A stretch of 38,229 nt of DNA from SbD1 sp049300095 (GCA_049300095.1 JBAQYM010000210.1:1-38229), one strand, 5' to 3'; shown: positions 7,486 through 16,012, numbered from the stretch's first letter. Notes: generated by a model from the sequence alone, not told the origin. Numbers and translations: made by a program.

Positions 7486-9321
7486 ATGTGCGGCATAGTG
7501 GGATACATCGGCGCCGATGACGGCAGGGACATCCTGATAAACGGGCTGAGAAGGCTCGAATACCGGGGCTATGACAGCGCGGGCATTGCAATGCTGGGGC
7601 CCGATTCCAGGCTCCAGATCGTCCGCTGCCAGGGCAAGCTCAACGGACTCGAATGCAAGCTCCAGGTGGAGCCGGTGAGCGGGACCGTGGGCGTTGCGCA
7701 TACGCGCTGGGCCACGCACGGCAGGCCCTCCGAGGAAAACGCCCACCCGCACCGCTCGGGCCCCTTTGCGCTCGTTCACAACGGGATCATCGAAAATTAC
7801 GCCGCCCTCAAAGAAGAACTCCAAAACAAGGGGCACAGCTTTGCTTCCCAGACCGATACCGAAGTCATAGTCAAGCTCCTCGACTACGAATGGCAGCAAA
7901 CGCGGGACTACCAGGCGGCCGTGCGCAACACGCTGCGGCAGTTGAAGGGAAGCTACGCCGTGGTGATCGTCAACGAAGAGGAACCCGACCGGTTGATCGC
8001 CGCGAAAAAGGAAAGCCCCCTCATTCTGGGGCTGACCGATGACGCGTTCCTGCTGGCCTCGGATGTTCCCGCCATCCTTCCCTATACGCGCCGGGTCGTC
8101 TATTTGAGCGACGAGGAACTGGTCTTCATATCGAGGGACGGCTACCGCATCGAGTCCATTTTGGACGGAAGTGAGCGCACCCCCGTGGTCCAGCGGATTG
8201 ACTGGAACCCGATCATGGCCGAAAAGGCCGGCTACAAGCATTTCATGCTCAAAGAGATTTACGAGCAGCCAAGGGCCGTCATCGACACGTTCCGCAGCGT
8301 GGTGGACATGGAGAACAAGACAATCGAGTTCGCGGAACTGAACCTGGAAAAGGATGTTCTCGACAAGGTCGGGAAGGTCTGCCTGGTGGCGTGCGGGACC
8401 TCCTATCACGCCGCGCTGGTCGCCAAGTACATGATCGAAGGCCTTTGCAGGCTCCCGGTCGAGGTTGACCTCGCCTCGGAATTCCGCTCGCGGGACCCCA
8501 TCCTGGACGAATCCGTTCTGCTGGTCGTGATAAGCCAGTCGGGAGAAACCGCCGACACGAGGGCCGCGCTCAAGGAAGGAATCGACAAGGGCGCGCAGTG
8601 CAGGGCCATCGTCAACGTCGTCGGGAGCAGCATCGCCAGGATGGCGCACGGGGTGATCTACACCCACGCCGGGCCGGAGATCGGGGTGGCGTCCACCAAG
8701 GCGTTCACCACCCAGCTTACCGCTCTCTACCTCCTCGCCGTCTACTGCGCATCCACGACCGGCAAGCTGCCTCAAGACAGGGTCGAGCAGTATGTTCAAG
8801 ACCTTATCGAGCTTCCGGGAAAGATGGAAAAGGTCCTGGCCGATACGGAAAAAATCGCCCTCTGGGCGCGCAAGTATATGCACTTCAAGGATTTTCTCTA
8901 TCTCGCGCGTGGCCCTCTCTACCCGATCGCGCTCGAAGGCGCGCTCAAGCTCAAGGAAATTTCATACATCCACGCCGAAGGCTATGCGGCGGGGGAAATG
9001 AAGCACGGCCCCATCGCCCTCATCGACGAGGACATGCCGGTGATGGTCCTGCTCAAGCACGGGCCGCTTTTCGAGAAAATGATCTCTAACATCCAGGAAG
9101 TGAAGGCCCGGGACGGCCAAATCCTCGCCCTGATAGAAGGCGGACCGGACGACACCGTGGGAGCGGCCGAGAAGCAGTTCCCCATCCCGGCCTCATCCCA
9201 ATGGCTCTCGCCCGTTTTGTTCTCGCTCCCGCTCCAGCTTTTCGCCTACCACGTGGCGGTGCTTCGCGGAACGGACGTTGACCAGCCCAGAAACCTGGCA
9301 AAGAGCGTGACGGTGGAGTAG
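7486..9321 (+). CDS. glmS: Glutamine-fructose-6-phosphate aminotransferase (isomerizing), GlmS
   Basis: GlmS makes glucosamine-6-phosphate from fructose-6-phosphate and glutamine, the first step to UDP-GlcNAc for peptidoglycan and surface polysaccharides. The 611-residue protein begins MCGIVGYIG, so Cys2 becomes the N-terminal nucleophile of the class II glutamine amidotransferase domain (residues 2 to about 220, with RWATHGRPS and HNGIIENY). Two SIS domains follow: CGTSYHAAL near residue 303 and SQSGETADT at 350-358 in the first, and the LARGPLYPIALEGALKLKE block near residue 473 in the second. The C-terminus PRNLAKSVTVE is the family end. The frame is open upstream to 7366, but only the 7486 ATG (with AAGGAA before it) fits. 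A strong terminator follows. It is monocistronic. Confidence 0.97.
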   Translation: MCGIVGYIGADDGRDILINGLRRLEYRGYDSAGIAMLGPDSRLQIVRCQGKLNGLECKLQVEPVSGTVGVAHTRWATHGRPSEENAHPHRSGPFALVHNGIIENYAALKEELQNKGHSFASQTDTEVIVKLLDYEWQQTRDYQAAVRNTLRQLKGSYAVVIVNEEEPDRLIAAKKESPLILGLTDDAFLLASDVPAILPYTRRVVYLSDEELVFISRDGYRIESILDGSERTPVVQRIDWNPIMAEKAGYKHFMLKEIYEQPRAVIDTFRSVVDMENKTIEFAELNLEKDVLDKVGKVCLVACGTSYHAALVAKYMIEGLCRLPVEVDLASEFRSRDPILDESVLLVVISQSGETADTRAALKEGIDKGAQCRAIVNVVGSSIARMAHGVIYTHAGPEIGVASTKAFTTQLTALYLLAVYCASTTGKLPQDRVEQYVQDLIELPGKMEKVLADTEKIALWARKYMHFKDFLYLARGPLYPIALEGALKLKEISYIHAEGYAAGEMKHGPIALIDEDMPVMVLLKHGPLFEKMISNIQEVKARDGQILALIEGGPDDTVGAAEKQFPIPASSQWLSPVLFSLPLQLFAYHVAVLRGTDVDQPRNLAKSVTVE

Positions 9322-9354
9322 CGATACTACGTTACGAAAGTACCGCGATGTTGG

Positions 9355-9386
9355 GTGGGCACGACTTTTCGTGCCCACTTTTTTTT
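9355..9386 (+). terminator. Rho-independent terminator of glmS
   Basis: The stem gtgggcacga (9355-9364) pairs perfectly with tcgtgcccac (9369-9378) around a 4-nt loop, followed by eight T residues. It begins 34 nt after the glmS stop codon. Confidence 0.92.
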
Positions 9387-9545
9387 CGAAGGCGTGTAGG
9401 GTGGACGCGATCAGGGGCTGTTGCCCAAAAAGATTGCGAACCATCACGGGAAAAGTGCAAACAGCCCAACCCCCGGTGGGAGCGGCTTGGATATCATCCC
9501 CGGCCGCCTTGCATGATGCCGACAGCGCAAACAACCCGACAGTCG

Positions 9546-9673
9546 GTGGGAGCGGCTTGTAGCCGCGATGGACGAGCCAGGGCGAAGAATGCGGGTTACC
9601 GTGGCGACGCCCCGGACTTTAACCGCTATTGCGCCGCGTTGGCTCGCCCCTCGCGGCTACAAGCCGCTCCCAC
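9546..9673. repeat. Inverted repeat with 33-bp arms (family B)
   Basis: Arms at 9546-9578 and 9641-9673 are near-perfect inverted copies of a block containing GTGGGAGCGGCTTGTAGCCG. A partial extra copy (ggtgggagcggcttg) lies at about 9475-9489. The 498-bp gap between glmS and the L,D-transpeptidase contains this, the glmS terminator and a GGGCTGTTGCCCAA motif at 9415-9428, and no gene. Confidence 0.7.
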
Positions 9674-9819
9674 AGTTTTTTTTCGGTTGTCTTTCACGCC
9701 GACGTGCAACCACCATTTTGATCCTGCAATTTCGGGCAACCGCCCCGTATCGGGAGGAACGCGCCGCCCACCGGAGGAAGCGGGACCTATCCGAGACGGT
9801 CACTTTCCTCGACCCTCCC

Positions 9820-10470
9820 CTACCCCGAATGAATGTAGAGAAGACTCCCGTTCTTGATCTTCTCCATCACCTGCGGGGCGACCTCCCTGGGAAGGGCGGG
9901 ACATCCCAGGCTTCTCCCCAGTCTTCCCCGGTTCAGGGAAATGGCTTTGCCGCCGGCATAGTGCGCCCCGTGCATCACGATCCCCCTGCTCAGGGCGTTG
10001 TCGTTCACGCCCTTTTGCAGGCCGTGCAGTTGAAGACAGGCGCCGAGCTTGCCGTTGTACATGCCCCCGGTCCTGAAGAACCCTTTCGAACTCTGAAACG
10101 ATCCCGACACGTTTGAAAACCGCCTCGCATAGACCCAGCCCGAATTCTTCCCGTGCGAGACCAGGTACTTCCACACCGCCCCCGATTCGGTGTCGACGAG
10201 GTACAGGCGCTTACTGGTCGAGGGTTTGCTGTAATCGATGATTGTGAGGTATTTTCGGTTCCTGAATTCGGACCTGTGGGACTTGAAATACCGGAGCGCG
10301 ATCCAGTACGCCTCGCTTTCCCTGACACTTTTATCCTGTGTCGGGGGCGGGGGCGGAAGGGGCCGCAATATCGCGCGCGAGCCGCGGTCCAGCCAGGCGT
10401 TCGGCCACGGCAGCAGGACCAGGAGCGCGGTGATAACCAGGCAGAAGCAGGGGTGTTTTAGTCTGTCCAT
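9820..10470 (-). CDS. L,D-transpeptidase-like murein protein (YkuD family)
   Basis: The product (216 residues from the start chosen) has an N-terminal membrane/signal segment (FCLVITALLVLLPWPNAW) followed by a proline-rich linker (LRPLPPPPPT) and a C-terminal catalytic domain. The signature GIVMHGAHYAG (H167) followed by GRSLGCPALP (C190) matches the HxGx...SxGC active site of the L,D-transpeptidase catalytic family, which cross-links peptidoglycan or attaches proteins to it in the periplasm. Segments YLTIIDYSKPSTSKRLYLVD and VSHGK also fit the fold. The frame is open to 10539; I chose the ATG at 10470 because the signal sequence begins there, although its ribosome site is weak and an ATG 57 nt earlier (10527) is possible. 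It stands alone, convergent with glmS. Confidence 0.85.
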   Translation of the reverse strand: MDRLKHPCFCLVITALLVLLPWPNAWLDRGSRAILRPLPPPPPTQDKSVRESEAYWIALRYFKSHRSEFRNRKYLTIIDYSKPSTSKRLYLVDTESGAVWKYLVSHGKNSGWVYARRFSNVSGSFQSSKGFFRTGGMYNGKLGACLQLHGLQKGVNDNALSRGIVMHGAHYAGGKAISLNRGRLGRSLGCPALPREVAPQVMEKIKNGSLLYIHSG

Positions 10471-10790
10471 CGCCGTCTGGTACAATTCAAGCCGTGGGAA
10501 CGACGTCCCGCAACGAAGCCGCTCCATGGGCGGCCGCATCGGTTACGCTGTGACGAAATCATGGGAAACGATAATACACCTTTTCCGGTAAAATTCCAAC
10601 AGCCGAGCGTGACATACCGCAATGAAGGCCGGGTTTACGCTGGAAACATCAGCAGATCGGTGTTAATCGCAATCCCGCTCACTTACGGCACATCCGGCAA
10701 CCGAGGCCGGCAGGCTTTCCCGGGCTGTTGCCCAAGTCAATTGCGGCAAGACCGTAATGCATTCATGGTTCAGCTCGGGACCCAAGGATC

Positions 10791-10894
10791 GTCATTCCCT
10801 GTTTGAGTGGTTTTGGGCGGGAATCCAGCTTCTTTCCAGGCGGTTGCAGAAACAACGATGCTGGATTCCCGCCCAAAAGCGCCGCGGGAATGAC
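10791..10894. repeat. Second copy of family A inverted repeat
   Basis: A left arm (10791-10829) and a right arm (10861-10894) carry the same GGCGGGAATCCAGC / CTGGATTCCCGCC core and GTCATTCCC / GGGAATGAC ends as the element at 7089-7202. The left arm has diverged more. It lies in the 738-bp gap between the L,D-transpeptidase and pyrR, which otherwise holds the pyrR promoter and leader only. Confidence 0.7.
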
Positions 10895-11066
10895 GGTTTT
10901 AGATCTCGCCGCCCGGACCTGAAGTATAAAATTCGTCGTAGTTTGACTTTGCCAACAGCCCCTTCCAGCCAGCCTGCCACGGAGCACGGAGCCTTCATCG
11001 GACCGCAGGCTGGAAAACCCGCCCCACGAGGCCCCCGCATTAAGTGAACGGCATCGGTATTAATCG

Positions 11067-11095
11067 TTGACAGATTTTTGAAATATTGTTACTGG
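11067..11095 (+). promoter_or_regulatory. Putative sigma-70 promoter of pyrR
   Basis: A perfect -35 box TTGACA (11067-11072) is followed after 17 nt by TACTGG (11090-11095), a weak -10. It is well placed to make a leader of about 110 nt containing the PyrR element and terminator. The -10 is poor, so the exact start point is uncertain. Confidence 0.4.
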
Positions 11096-11120
11096 AAAAA
11101 CCTGGAACCGTGCTGTTCTA

Positions 11121-11177
11121 CAGCTCGGCCGACCCGAGAGGCTGCTGGAGGGCGCCGGAAGGCGCCCTTTTATATTT
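11121..11177 (+). promoter_or_regulatory. PyrR-binding element and intrinsic attenuator in the pyrR leader
   Basis: The leader contains cccgagagg at 11133-11141, an exact match to the CCNGNGAGG loop that PyrR binds in pyr mRNA leaders. It is directly followed by a GC-rich terminator hairpin: gggcgcc (11150-11156), loop ggaa, ggcgccc (11161-11167) and TTTTATATTT. The layout is that of PyrR-dependent attenuation: uridine nucleotides and PyrR stabilise the binding loop and allow termination, otherwise an antiterminator forms. The antiterminator pairing was not folded here. The terminator ends about 30 nt before the pyrR ATG, so the circuit would be autoregulatory. Confidence 0.75.
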
Positions 11178-11208
11178 ATTTCCTGATTCGTGTGCGAGGC
11201 GGGCGAAT

Positions 11209-11778
11209 ATGGGACAGGACAGCCCACGCGTTATAAAGCAGGGCGGGGAAATTCAGGCCGCCATCGAGCGGCTCGCGGGCGAAATTATCGCCGCGACCAA
11301 AGACCCCCACAAGCTGGCCCTGGTCGGCATACACACCGGAGGGGTCTACTTGGCCCGAAGGCTCGAGTCGATCATATCGGAAAAGCTCCACATACCTGTC
11401 CCGGTGGGGACCCTCGACATCACGCTCTACCGGGATGACTGGACGCGCCTGCACGTCCACCCCATCCTCAAAGGCACCAATCTGCCCTTCCCGATCGATG
11501 ACCGCGAACTGGTCCTGGTCGATGATGTTCTCTACACGGGCCGAACGATTCGCGCCGCCCTCGATGCGCTCATCGACTACGGCCGCCCCCGCAGGGTCCA
11601 GGTCGCGGTGCTCGTGGACAGAGACCACCGGGAACTTCCCATCTGCGGCCAGTTCGTCGGATTCGAGATCGAAACACTCTCCGAGGAACAGGTGAACGTC
11701 CTGCTTTCCGAAAAGGACGGCGTGGACCAGGTCGTCATCGAATCCCCCGTCCGGACCCAGCCAGGCCTGAGCGCCTGA
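11209..11778 (+). CDS. pyrR: Bifunctional pyrimidine regulator / uracil phosphoribosyltransferase PyrR
   Basis: PyrR (189 residues) binds pyr-operon leader RNA in response to UMP/UTP and also has uracil phosphoribosyltransferase activity. The PRPP-binding signature ELVLVDDVLYTGRTIRAALD covers about residues 100-118, with the acidic pair D105-D106. Upstream are LALVGIHTGGVYLARRL and the YRDDW flexible-loop region, and PRRVQVAVLVDRDHRELPI is the usual downstream block. Length and motifs are typical. The frame is open to 11086, but the ATG at 11209, preceded by GAGGCGGG, fits the family start. Its leader carries a PyrR element and terminator. No pyrimidine biosynthesis gene follows; a tRNA gene does. 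Confidence 0.93.
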   Translation: MGQDSPRVIKQGGEIQAAIERLAGEIIAATKDPHKLALVGIHTGGVYLARRLESIISEKLHIPVPVGTLDITLYRDDWTRLHVHPILKGTNLPFPIDDRELVLVDDVLYTGRTIRAALDALIDYGRPRRVQVAVLVDRDHRELPICGQFVGFEIETLSEEQVNVLLSEKDGVDQVVIESPVRTQPGLSA

Positions 11779-11841
11779 TCCCCTCGCCGGGCAATTTTCA
11801 TTTGAAAAATCCCGCCGAACCTGATAGACATTTGCTGTTGG

Positions 11842-11918
11842 GCGGGAGTAGCTCAGTTGGCTAGAGCATCAGCCTTCCAAGCTGAGGGTCGCGGGTTCGA
11901 AGCCCGTCTCCCGCTCCA
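11842..11918 (+). tRNA. tRNA-Gly (anticodon UCC)
   Basis: A complete cloverleaf is visible: acceptor GCGGGAG pairs with CTCCCGC, the D arm contains AGCTCAGTTGG, the anticodon stem TCAGC/GCTGA encloses loop CTTCCAA with anticodon TCC, and the T arm has GGTTCGAAGCC. CCA is encoded at 11916-11918. It lies 63 nt downstream of pyrR on the same strand. Confidence 0.95.
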
Positions 11919-12128
11919 ACTTCTTCCTTGCCGGAACCGCCGTCACGGCCAGTTCCGAGGACTTGATCAACAAGCAAGCCGTTCCTCCCCAACACTATCC
12001 GCAACATTTCGGACAATCCTGGAATCCAGACCACCCTAAAAAAATTAGCGGTGTAGAATGTGCCCGAAGAAGTGACCACAACCGGGCGAACCCGAATTGA
12101 GCGTTTATTTTGCCGAGTAAGTCGGCTC

Positions 12129-12175
12129 GTCATTGCGGCGAACCCCGGACCTGATCCGGGGCTCGCCGCAATGAC
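12129..12175. repeat. Perfectly palindromic 47-bp repeat
   Basis: gtcattgcggcgaaccccgg and its reverse complement flank a short acctgat centre. It is one of the GTCATTGCGGCGAACCCC-type intergenic repeats. The gap 11919-12370 holds this palindrome only. Confidence 0.75.
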
Positions 12176-12370
12176 GCCGCTCCAGGGGGTGAATCACTCG
12201 AATAAGGTTCACCTCTCTTTTCAACAAAGTGAACGATGCTCGGGAAGCAAGGATGTTAGTGAAAACAAGGCCTGAAAAAGAAGGCATTCCGGATTGGGTG
12301 ATGACGACCGAATTTGTGGTATCCTGGCCCGGGTTATTGCGGATCAAACAAGAGACAATCAGGAGATAAG

Positions 12371-12640
12371 ATGAAACATGCCCGGTTAATGTGCCTGGTA
12401 ATAGCCGTATTGATCCTGGCGGCGACACCTGCTCCAGCTCATTCAGGCGAGGCGCCATCGTTCCTGCAAACGGGAAAGTCTTACAACATGACCATTGGCG
12501 GGACATTCCATGAAAACGTTACAATCGTCGAGATCGATCATGGCTGGCTCAAGGTAAAGCAGTCAGGCAGGGAGTATTGGCTCAACGCCAATTTCATCGA
12601 GCGGATTTTCCCGGACGTCCGAAAACCCGCCAATCGTTAG
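12371..12640 (+). CDS. Small secreted protein of unknown function (89 aa)
   Basis: The ATG at 12371 follows AGGAGATAAG, an excellent ribosome site. The protein has a signal peptide (MCLVIAVLILAATPAPAHS, probable cleavage after AHS) and a mature domain of about 65 residues with alternating strands, GKSYNMTIGGTFHENVTIVE then GWLKVKQSGREYWLNANFIERI. This resembles small beta-barrel domains with a conserved IPWLN-like end, but I do not recognise a named family. No Cys pairs. It is alone on the plus strand between repeats. Confidence 0.7.
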   Translation: MKHARLMCLVIAVLILAATPAPAHSGEAPSFLQTGKSYNMTIGGTFHENVTIVEIDHGWLKVKQSGREYWLNANFIERIFPDVRKPANR

Positions 12641-12890
12641 TTTGCCCCCATGCCGCGCATGTTCCGGCCAAGAACTGCAGTCTGCGGCTTGCCGACAGCA
12701 ACACATAACTTTGTGCTTTCAACGACATACCGCAAATCAGAAGTGTCCGGACACCACCTTTTCGGCATATTCTAAAACCGACCGGGCAGTCATGCGGATG
12801 TGCGGGCCATGACCGTCCGGCAGGCGTCAAAGCTTAGCCCAGGGGATTTCCTATTACCAATTGGATACCTGGTATACGATAATGTCATTT

Positions 12891-12947
12891 CGAGCACCGG
12901 CGAAAAATCTTGTCCGGGTGAGGATCGAGATTCCTCGCCGGCGCTCG
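12891..12947. repeat. Imperfect inverted repeat
   Basis: 20-bp arms at 12891-12910 and 12928-12947 match with three mismatches (core cgagcaccggcgaa). It lies in the 772-bp gap 12641-13412, which also holds a fragment with GCCGGAATCCAGCGG at about 13160-13180 and a terminator at its right end, but no gene I can support. Confidence 0.55.
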
Positions 12948-13342
12948 GGATTACACCCGTATAACGACGACTCGGTATTAATGCGCTCTCAGGACCACAC
13001 GGCAAGACAATCCCGCCTGCGCCGGAAGCAACGGCATTGAACCTGACCGGCATTCGGGTCGGAAAGGTCCAGCCGATGGAAGCTCGATCCATCAGGGTGC
13101 TCAAAAAGGGAACTCATTGTAAAGAAACGAGAGGGAACACCACGGCACGCCATACCGGCGGAAGCCGGAATCCAGCGGAGCCGCCCATTCCGTAGTATGG
13201 GCGGAGCGGAGCGCAACCCATCGCTCTTTGCCTGCCTTGAACGCAATTCGCCATGGCGCCCGCGTCACCCGCGAAGCATCAAAATCTGTGTCTCGTTCCT
13301 CTATTTTGTACGTATATTTAGTATTAGTCCAATTTTATGGGT

Positions 13343-13383
13343 AAAAAAAACGCGGCGTTGCCTCGAACCAAGGCAACGCCGCG
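13343..13383 (-). terminator. Rho-independent terminator of the FecR/beta-helix pair
   Basis: A perfect 13-bp stem (13351-13363 with 13371-13383) encloses a 7-nt loop and, read on the minus strand, is followed by eight T residues (13343-13350). It starts 29 nt beyond the stop of the FecR-domain gene. Confidence 0.95.
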
Positions 13384-13412
13384 CAATAAGCAGAGGTAAA
13401 AGACTGTGGGGC

Positions 13413-14147
13413 TTAGTATGGGCTCACAGGTTTTTGCTGGATTTGTATGCGGTCATTGTCCGTTCCCCCCAGGCCAACAGCGCCGGCCGCGGCAGCAATT
13501 CCACCGGCAGCCACAAGAGGGACGGCCGCGGTAGTGGCGGTAATTCCCGAGCCTCCGGCCGCGGCGGCCGCGCCTGCGGTTGCACCGGCGGCCGATGCGG
13601 TCATCAGCGCCACCTTTCCTTCGGAAACAATTGCGGATTGACCGGCTGCTATCTTTTGTACCCCGTTATCAGCCCTCAATTCCAATTCACCGTCGGTTAC
13701 GGCTACCTGCAATTTCGCTTCCGCAACGGAGGCGGTGCCTCTCACCATTCCATCACCGGATGGAAACACAACTTTTTGCACCTGAGCGCTATTGTTTGCC
13801 GAGCGGAACTCGACGGGCTGGTTCTCGGCCTTGGCGGCAAAGTCAACGCTTCCGCTCTGGATGAAAAGACTCCACCCCTGCGCTGATTCAGAAACGCTGA
13901 AGACGGCGCCGTCGTGCCCAACGAGTTGAAAACCGTTGCCCTGGACCAGACAATTGCCCTTGCACCGAATAACCTGGCCTTGCGGCAGAGGCGCTTCAGA
14001 CACGAATTGGACATTTTCCTTATCCGCAAAGGTCGCAACGGCATCCTTGATGGGGATAATTCGCAAGTTGGAATTTCCGAGCGCAATGACTGGTTGCACG
14101 ACAAGCGCTACGGCCAAGATAATAAACGCGATTCTCTTTATCGACAT
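13413..14147 (-). CDS. FecR-domain secreted protein
   Basis: The 244-residue protein begins with a signal peptide (MSIKRIAFIILAVALVVQPV). Residues 30-180 resemble a FecR domain: a GHDGAVFSVSESAQGWSLFI strand, the QSGSVDF block, and TDGELELRADNGVQKIAAGQSAIV, where ...V..L.AGQ is the family hallmark. FecR domains of this secreted type occur in Gram-negative envelope and exopolysaccharide loci. A long Ala/Gly-rich hydrophobic stretch follows (residues about 183-228), then a short polar tail ending PVSPY. The start at 14147 has GAAGGGG upstream; the frame is open to 14174. It is the second gene of a pair with the beta-helix protein (54 nt gap) and is followed by a strong terminator. The hydrophobic tail plus polar end is odd for a soluble FecR protein. 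Confidence 0.75.
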   Translation of the reverse strand: MSIKRIAFIILAVALVVQPVIALGNSNLRIIPIKDAVATFADKENVQFVSEAPLPQGQVIRCKGNCLVQGNGFQLVGHDGAVFSVSESAQGWSLFIQSGSVDFAAKAENQPVEFRSANNSAQVQKVVFPSGDGMVRGTASVAEAKLQVAVTDGELELRADNGVQKIAAGQSAIVSEGKVALMTASAAGATAGAAAAAGGSGITATTAAVPLVAAGGIAAAAGAVGLGGTDNDRIQIQQKPVSPY

Positions 14148-14201
14148 GATATGCCCCTTCTTCTCCTTAGTCACCGGGTCGAGTCTAAAGCTGGCACAGG
14201 C

Positions 14202-15170
14202 CTAATATGGATTCACAAGCCTTCCACCAGCGCTGGCGCTCGATGCTGGAGCTGCTTCAAGCGCCGCCGCGGCCGCGCTCAAGATGTTTCCGACAACCAC
14301 GTCGTTGCATGCAGCAGCCAATCCTCCAGGCCTCTGTACAATTTTATAGTTCGAGGTCCCTGATGTTGTATTCTTCAGAACCTCGTTGTCTTTCACAATA
14401 CAGATGAGCTTGCTGGGAAGTTCCTGATCAAGGGCGATATGCGCCACCTGCACGCCGTCTGTCGTTTTATTCATGGCCAGGGTATTACCGTAGAGGACAT
14501 TCTGGTAATTCGCTTCGCCGGGATTCGCTGAAAAAAGGCATATACCCGCTGTCCAGTACTCAGAGGTGCTTGATCCGCCGGTAACAGCGCCTGAAACCGA
14601 ATTGCCAATGACCATATTGCGACTTGATTGATCGATGCCGTTATTATCGCCGACCAGGATGCCAAGCCCGCCGCCGGTACCGGTAGAACGCAAGGGACCG
14701 TTTACCGTATTGTTGCTTACATTACAAAAGGTGCTATCCCAGAGGGTTATGCCCTGGACGGGAGACGTCATGGTGTTATTGTGAATAACCATTCCTTCAA
14801 CATTGACGGCATAAATCGGGAAATCGATAGTAGTCGGGAAAGTAAAACCGCCAATGACTATTCCGGCCGCGCTTCCCGCGGGGATATAAAACCCCGTCTT
14901 CATGTCCGCAACTCTTATTGGCCCCGAAAGGGTAATTGCCGGGTCGTTGATGCCGATAAGCCTGACGGCCTTCGTAACGGTTATTCCCCGGTAATTTCCG
15001 GGATAGACCCGGATGGTGTCCCCATCGTCGGCAGCAGTGTGAGCCGCGGAAATCGTTTTGGCATTACAGGTTCCATCCGGGCAGACACTAATCACTCGTG
15101 CATGGGCAGCCTGGTGCAATAAAAACACCGAAACCATGCAGCATACTATTCCGATCAATATCCTCCTCAT
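14202..15170 (-). CDS. Secreted parallel beta-helix repeat protein (NosD-like)
   Basis: The 322-residue protein has a signal peptide (MRRILIGIVCCMVSVFLLHQAAHA). The mature N-terminus, with CPDGTCNAKTISAAHTAAD and GDTIRVYPGNYRGITVTKAV, is the standard opening of pectate-lyase/NosD-type right-handed beta-helix proteins. Coils continue with repeats such as NNTMTSPVQGITLWDS, CNVSNNTVNG and NMVIGNSVSG. These folds bind or process polysaccharides; no catalytic residues could be assigned, so hydrolase, lyase, epimerase or structural roles remain possible. The ATG at 15170 has GGGAGG 5 nt upstream. The C-terminus is a short Ala-rich segment followed by GGRLVNPY, similar in kind to the end of the adjacent FecR protein. 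Location beside the export genes suggests a role on the polymer in the periplasm or outside. Confidence 0.8.
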   Translation of the reverse strand: MRRILIGIVCCMVSVFLLHQAAHARVISVCPDGTCNAKTISAAHTAADDGDTIRVYPGNYRGITVTKAVRLIGINDPAITLSGPIRVADMKTGFYIPAGSAAGIVIGGFTFPTTIDFPIYAVNVEGMVIHNNTMTSPVQGITLWDSTFCNVSNNTVNGPLRSTGTGGGLGILVGDNNGIDQSSRNMVIGNSVSGAVTGGSSTSEYWTAGICLFSANPGEANYQNVLYGNTLAMNKTTDGVQVAHIALDQELPSKLICIVKDNEVLKNTTSGTSNYKIVQRPGGLAAACNDVVVGNILSAAAAALEAAPASSASAGGRLVNPY

Positions 15171-15580
15171 GCGCCCCTCCCATTCTTTTGGTTGATACTT
15201 TGTTGACATAGCGGAAAGCATTAATTTTCTATCGGCGGACAGCCACCTTCACATGACTGATTTTTGCCGTCATTCGGAATTTCCCGGAACAGACCAAAAT
15301 CGCCGCACCTATCCCCGGCGCCTACACATAAGCTGTATCCCAAATTTCAGGCGAATGGACGACGCGACCGCTTTTGAATATTGGATCAGAATTGCTTGAG
15401 TCAGAAATTAACTCGTTAAACTTGCTTCTAGACCGCTTTGAACAGACTGTCAATCAAAATAATTCCAGCGGGAAGAAAATAGCGCTATTGAGCAGCAGGG
15501 TCGCAAGCGGCGCCAAAGTGAATCTCGACCGTAGAACAAGATATCATGTTATATTTTCACAAAATACAACATACACCAAT

Positions 15581-16012
15581 TCAAAGGTCTTGTGGGACAA
15601 CCTGGTATTTTTTTTTGATAAGCTCAAAATTCCCGCGTGCCAAGTGGGATGGCGGCCCCAACAGCCATTGGAGAATTTCCCGCGGGCGCCCCGATAATGG
15701 ATTGCAAAAAGCAAGCCGTTTGCCGCTCTCATCGAGCACTCTTCGCATTTCATCAAAGGTCGGAATATTCCTGTCGATGAGTGCCCGGCTGATGAGCAGG
15801 CGCCGCCTGTTCCGCCGGTCCGGGACATCCGCGAGAGGGTCTTCATCAAGAAAGCCTTCGCCGATGGCAAGGATCCCACCTTCACTCGAACAGGGTGTTG
15901 CGGAGCCGATACATCTTTCGCTGTAGAACATAATTGTCAAAGAACTGCCTGAACATCGAGAAGCTTCTTCCGGGTTTTCGGAAGATTCATATTCACAGGG
16001 CCATTCAAACAT
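15581..16012 (-). CDS. Uncertain ORF downstream of the sugar dehydrogenase (143 aa)
   Basis: An open frame on the same strand as the nucleotide-sugar dehydrogenase starts 144 nt after its stop. The middle and C-terminal parts (FDEMRRVLDESGKRLAFCNPLSG and REILQWLLG) look protein-like, but the N-terminus is Cys/Ser-rich and no good ribosome site is present at the ATG (16012); a GTG at 16060 is also possible. It could be a degraded fragment. No family is recognised. The rest of 15171-16156 shows no other gene. Confidence 0.3.
   Translation of the reverse strand: MFEWPCEYESSENPEEASRCSGSSLTIMFYSERCIGSATPCSSEGGILAIGEGFLDEDPLADVPDRRNRRRLLISRALIDRNIPTFDEMRRVLDESGKRLAFCNPLSGRPREILQWLLGPPSHLARGNFELIKKKYQVVPQDL

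Noticed and set aside
7294..8883. A 529-codon open frame opposite glmS
   Set aside because: It is the antisense of a certain gene and its product has no family features.
15374..15697. A 107-codon plus-strand frame in the gap between the beta-helix gene and the dehydrogenase
   Set aside because: No ribosome site, and it overlaps an opposite frame that is itself doubtful; no family is visible.
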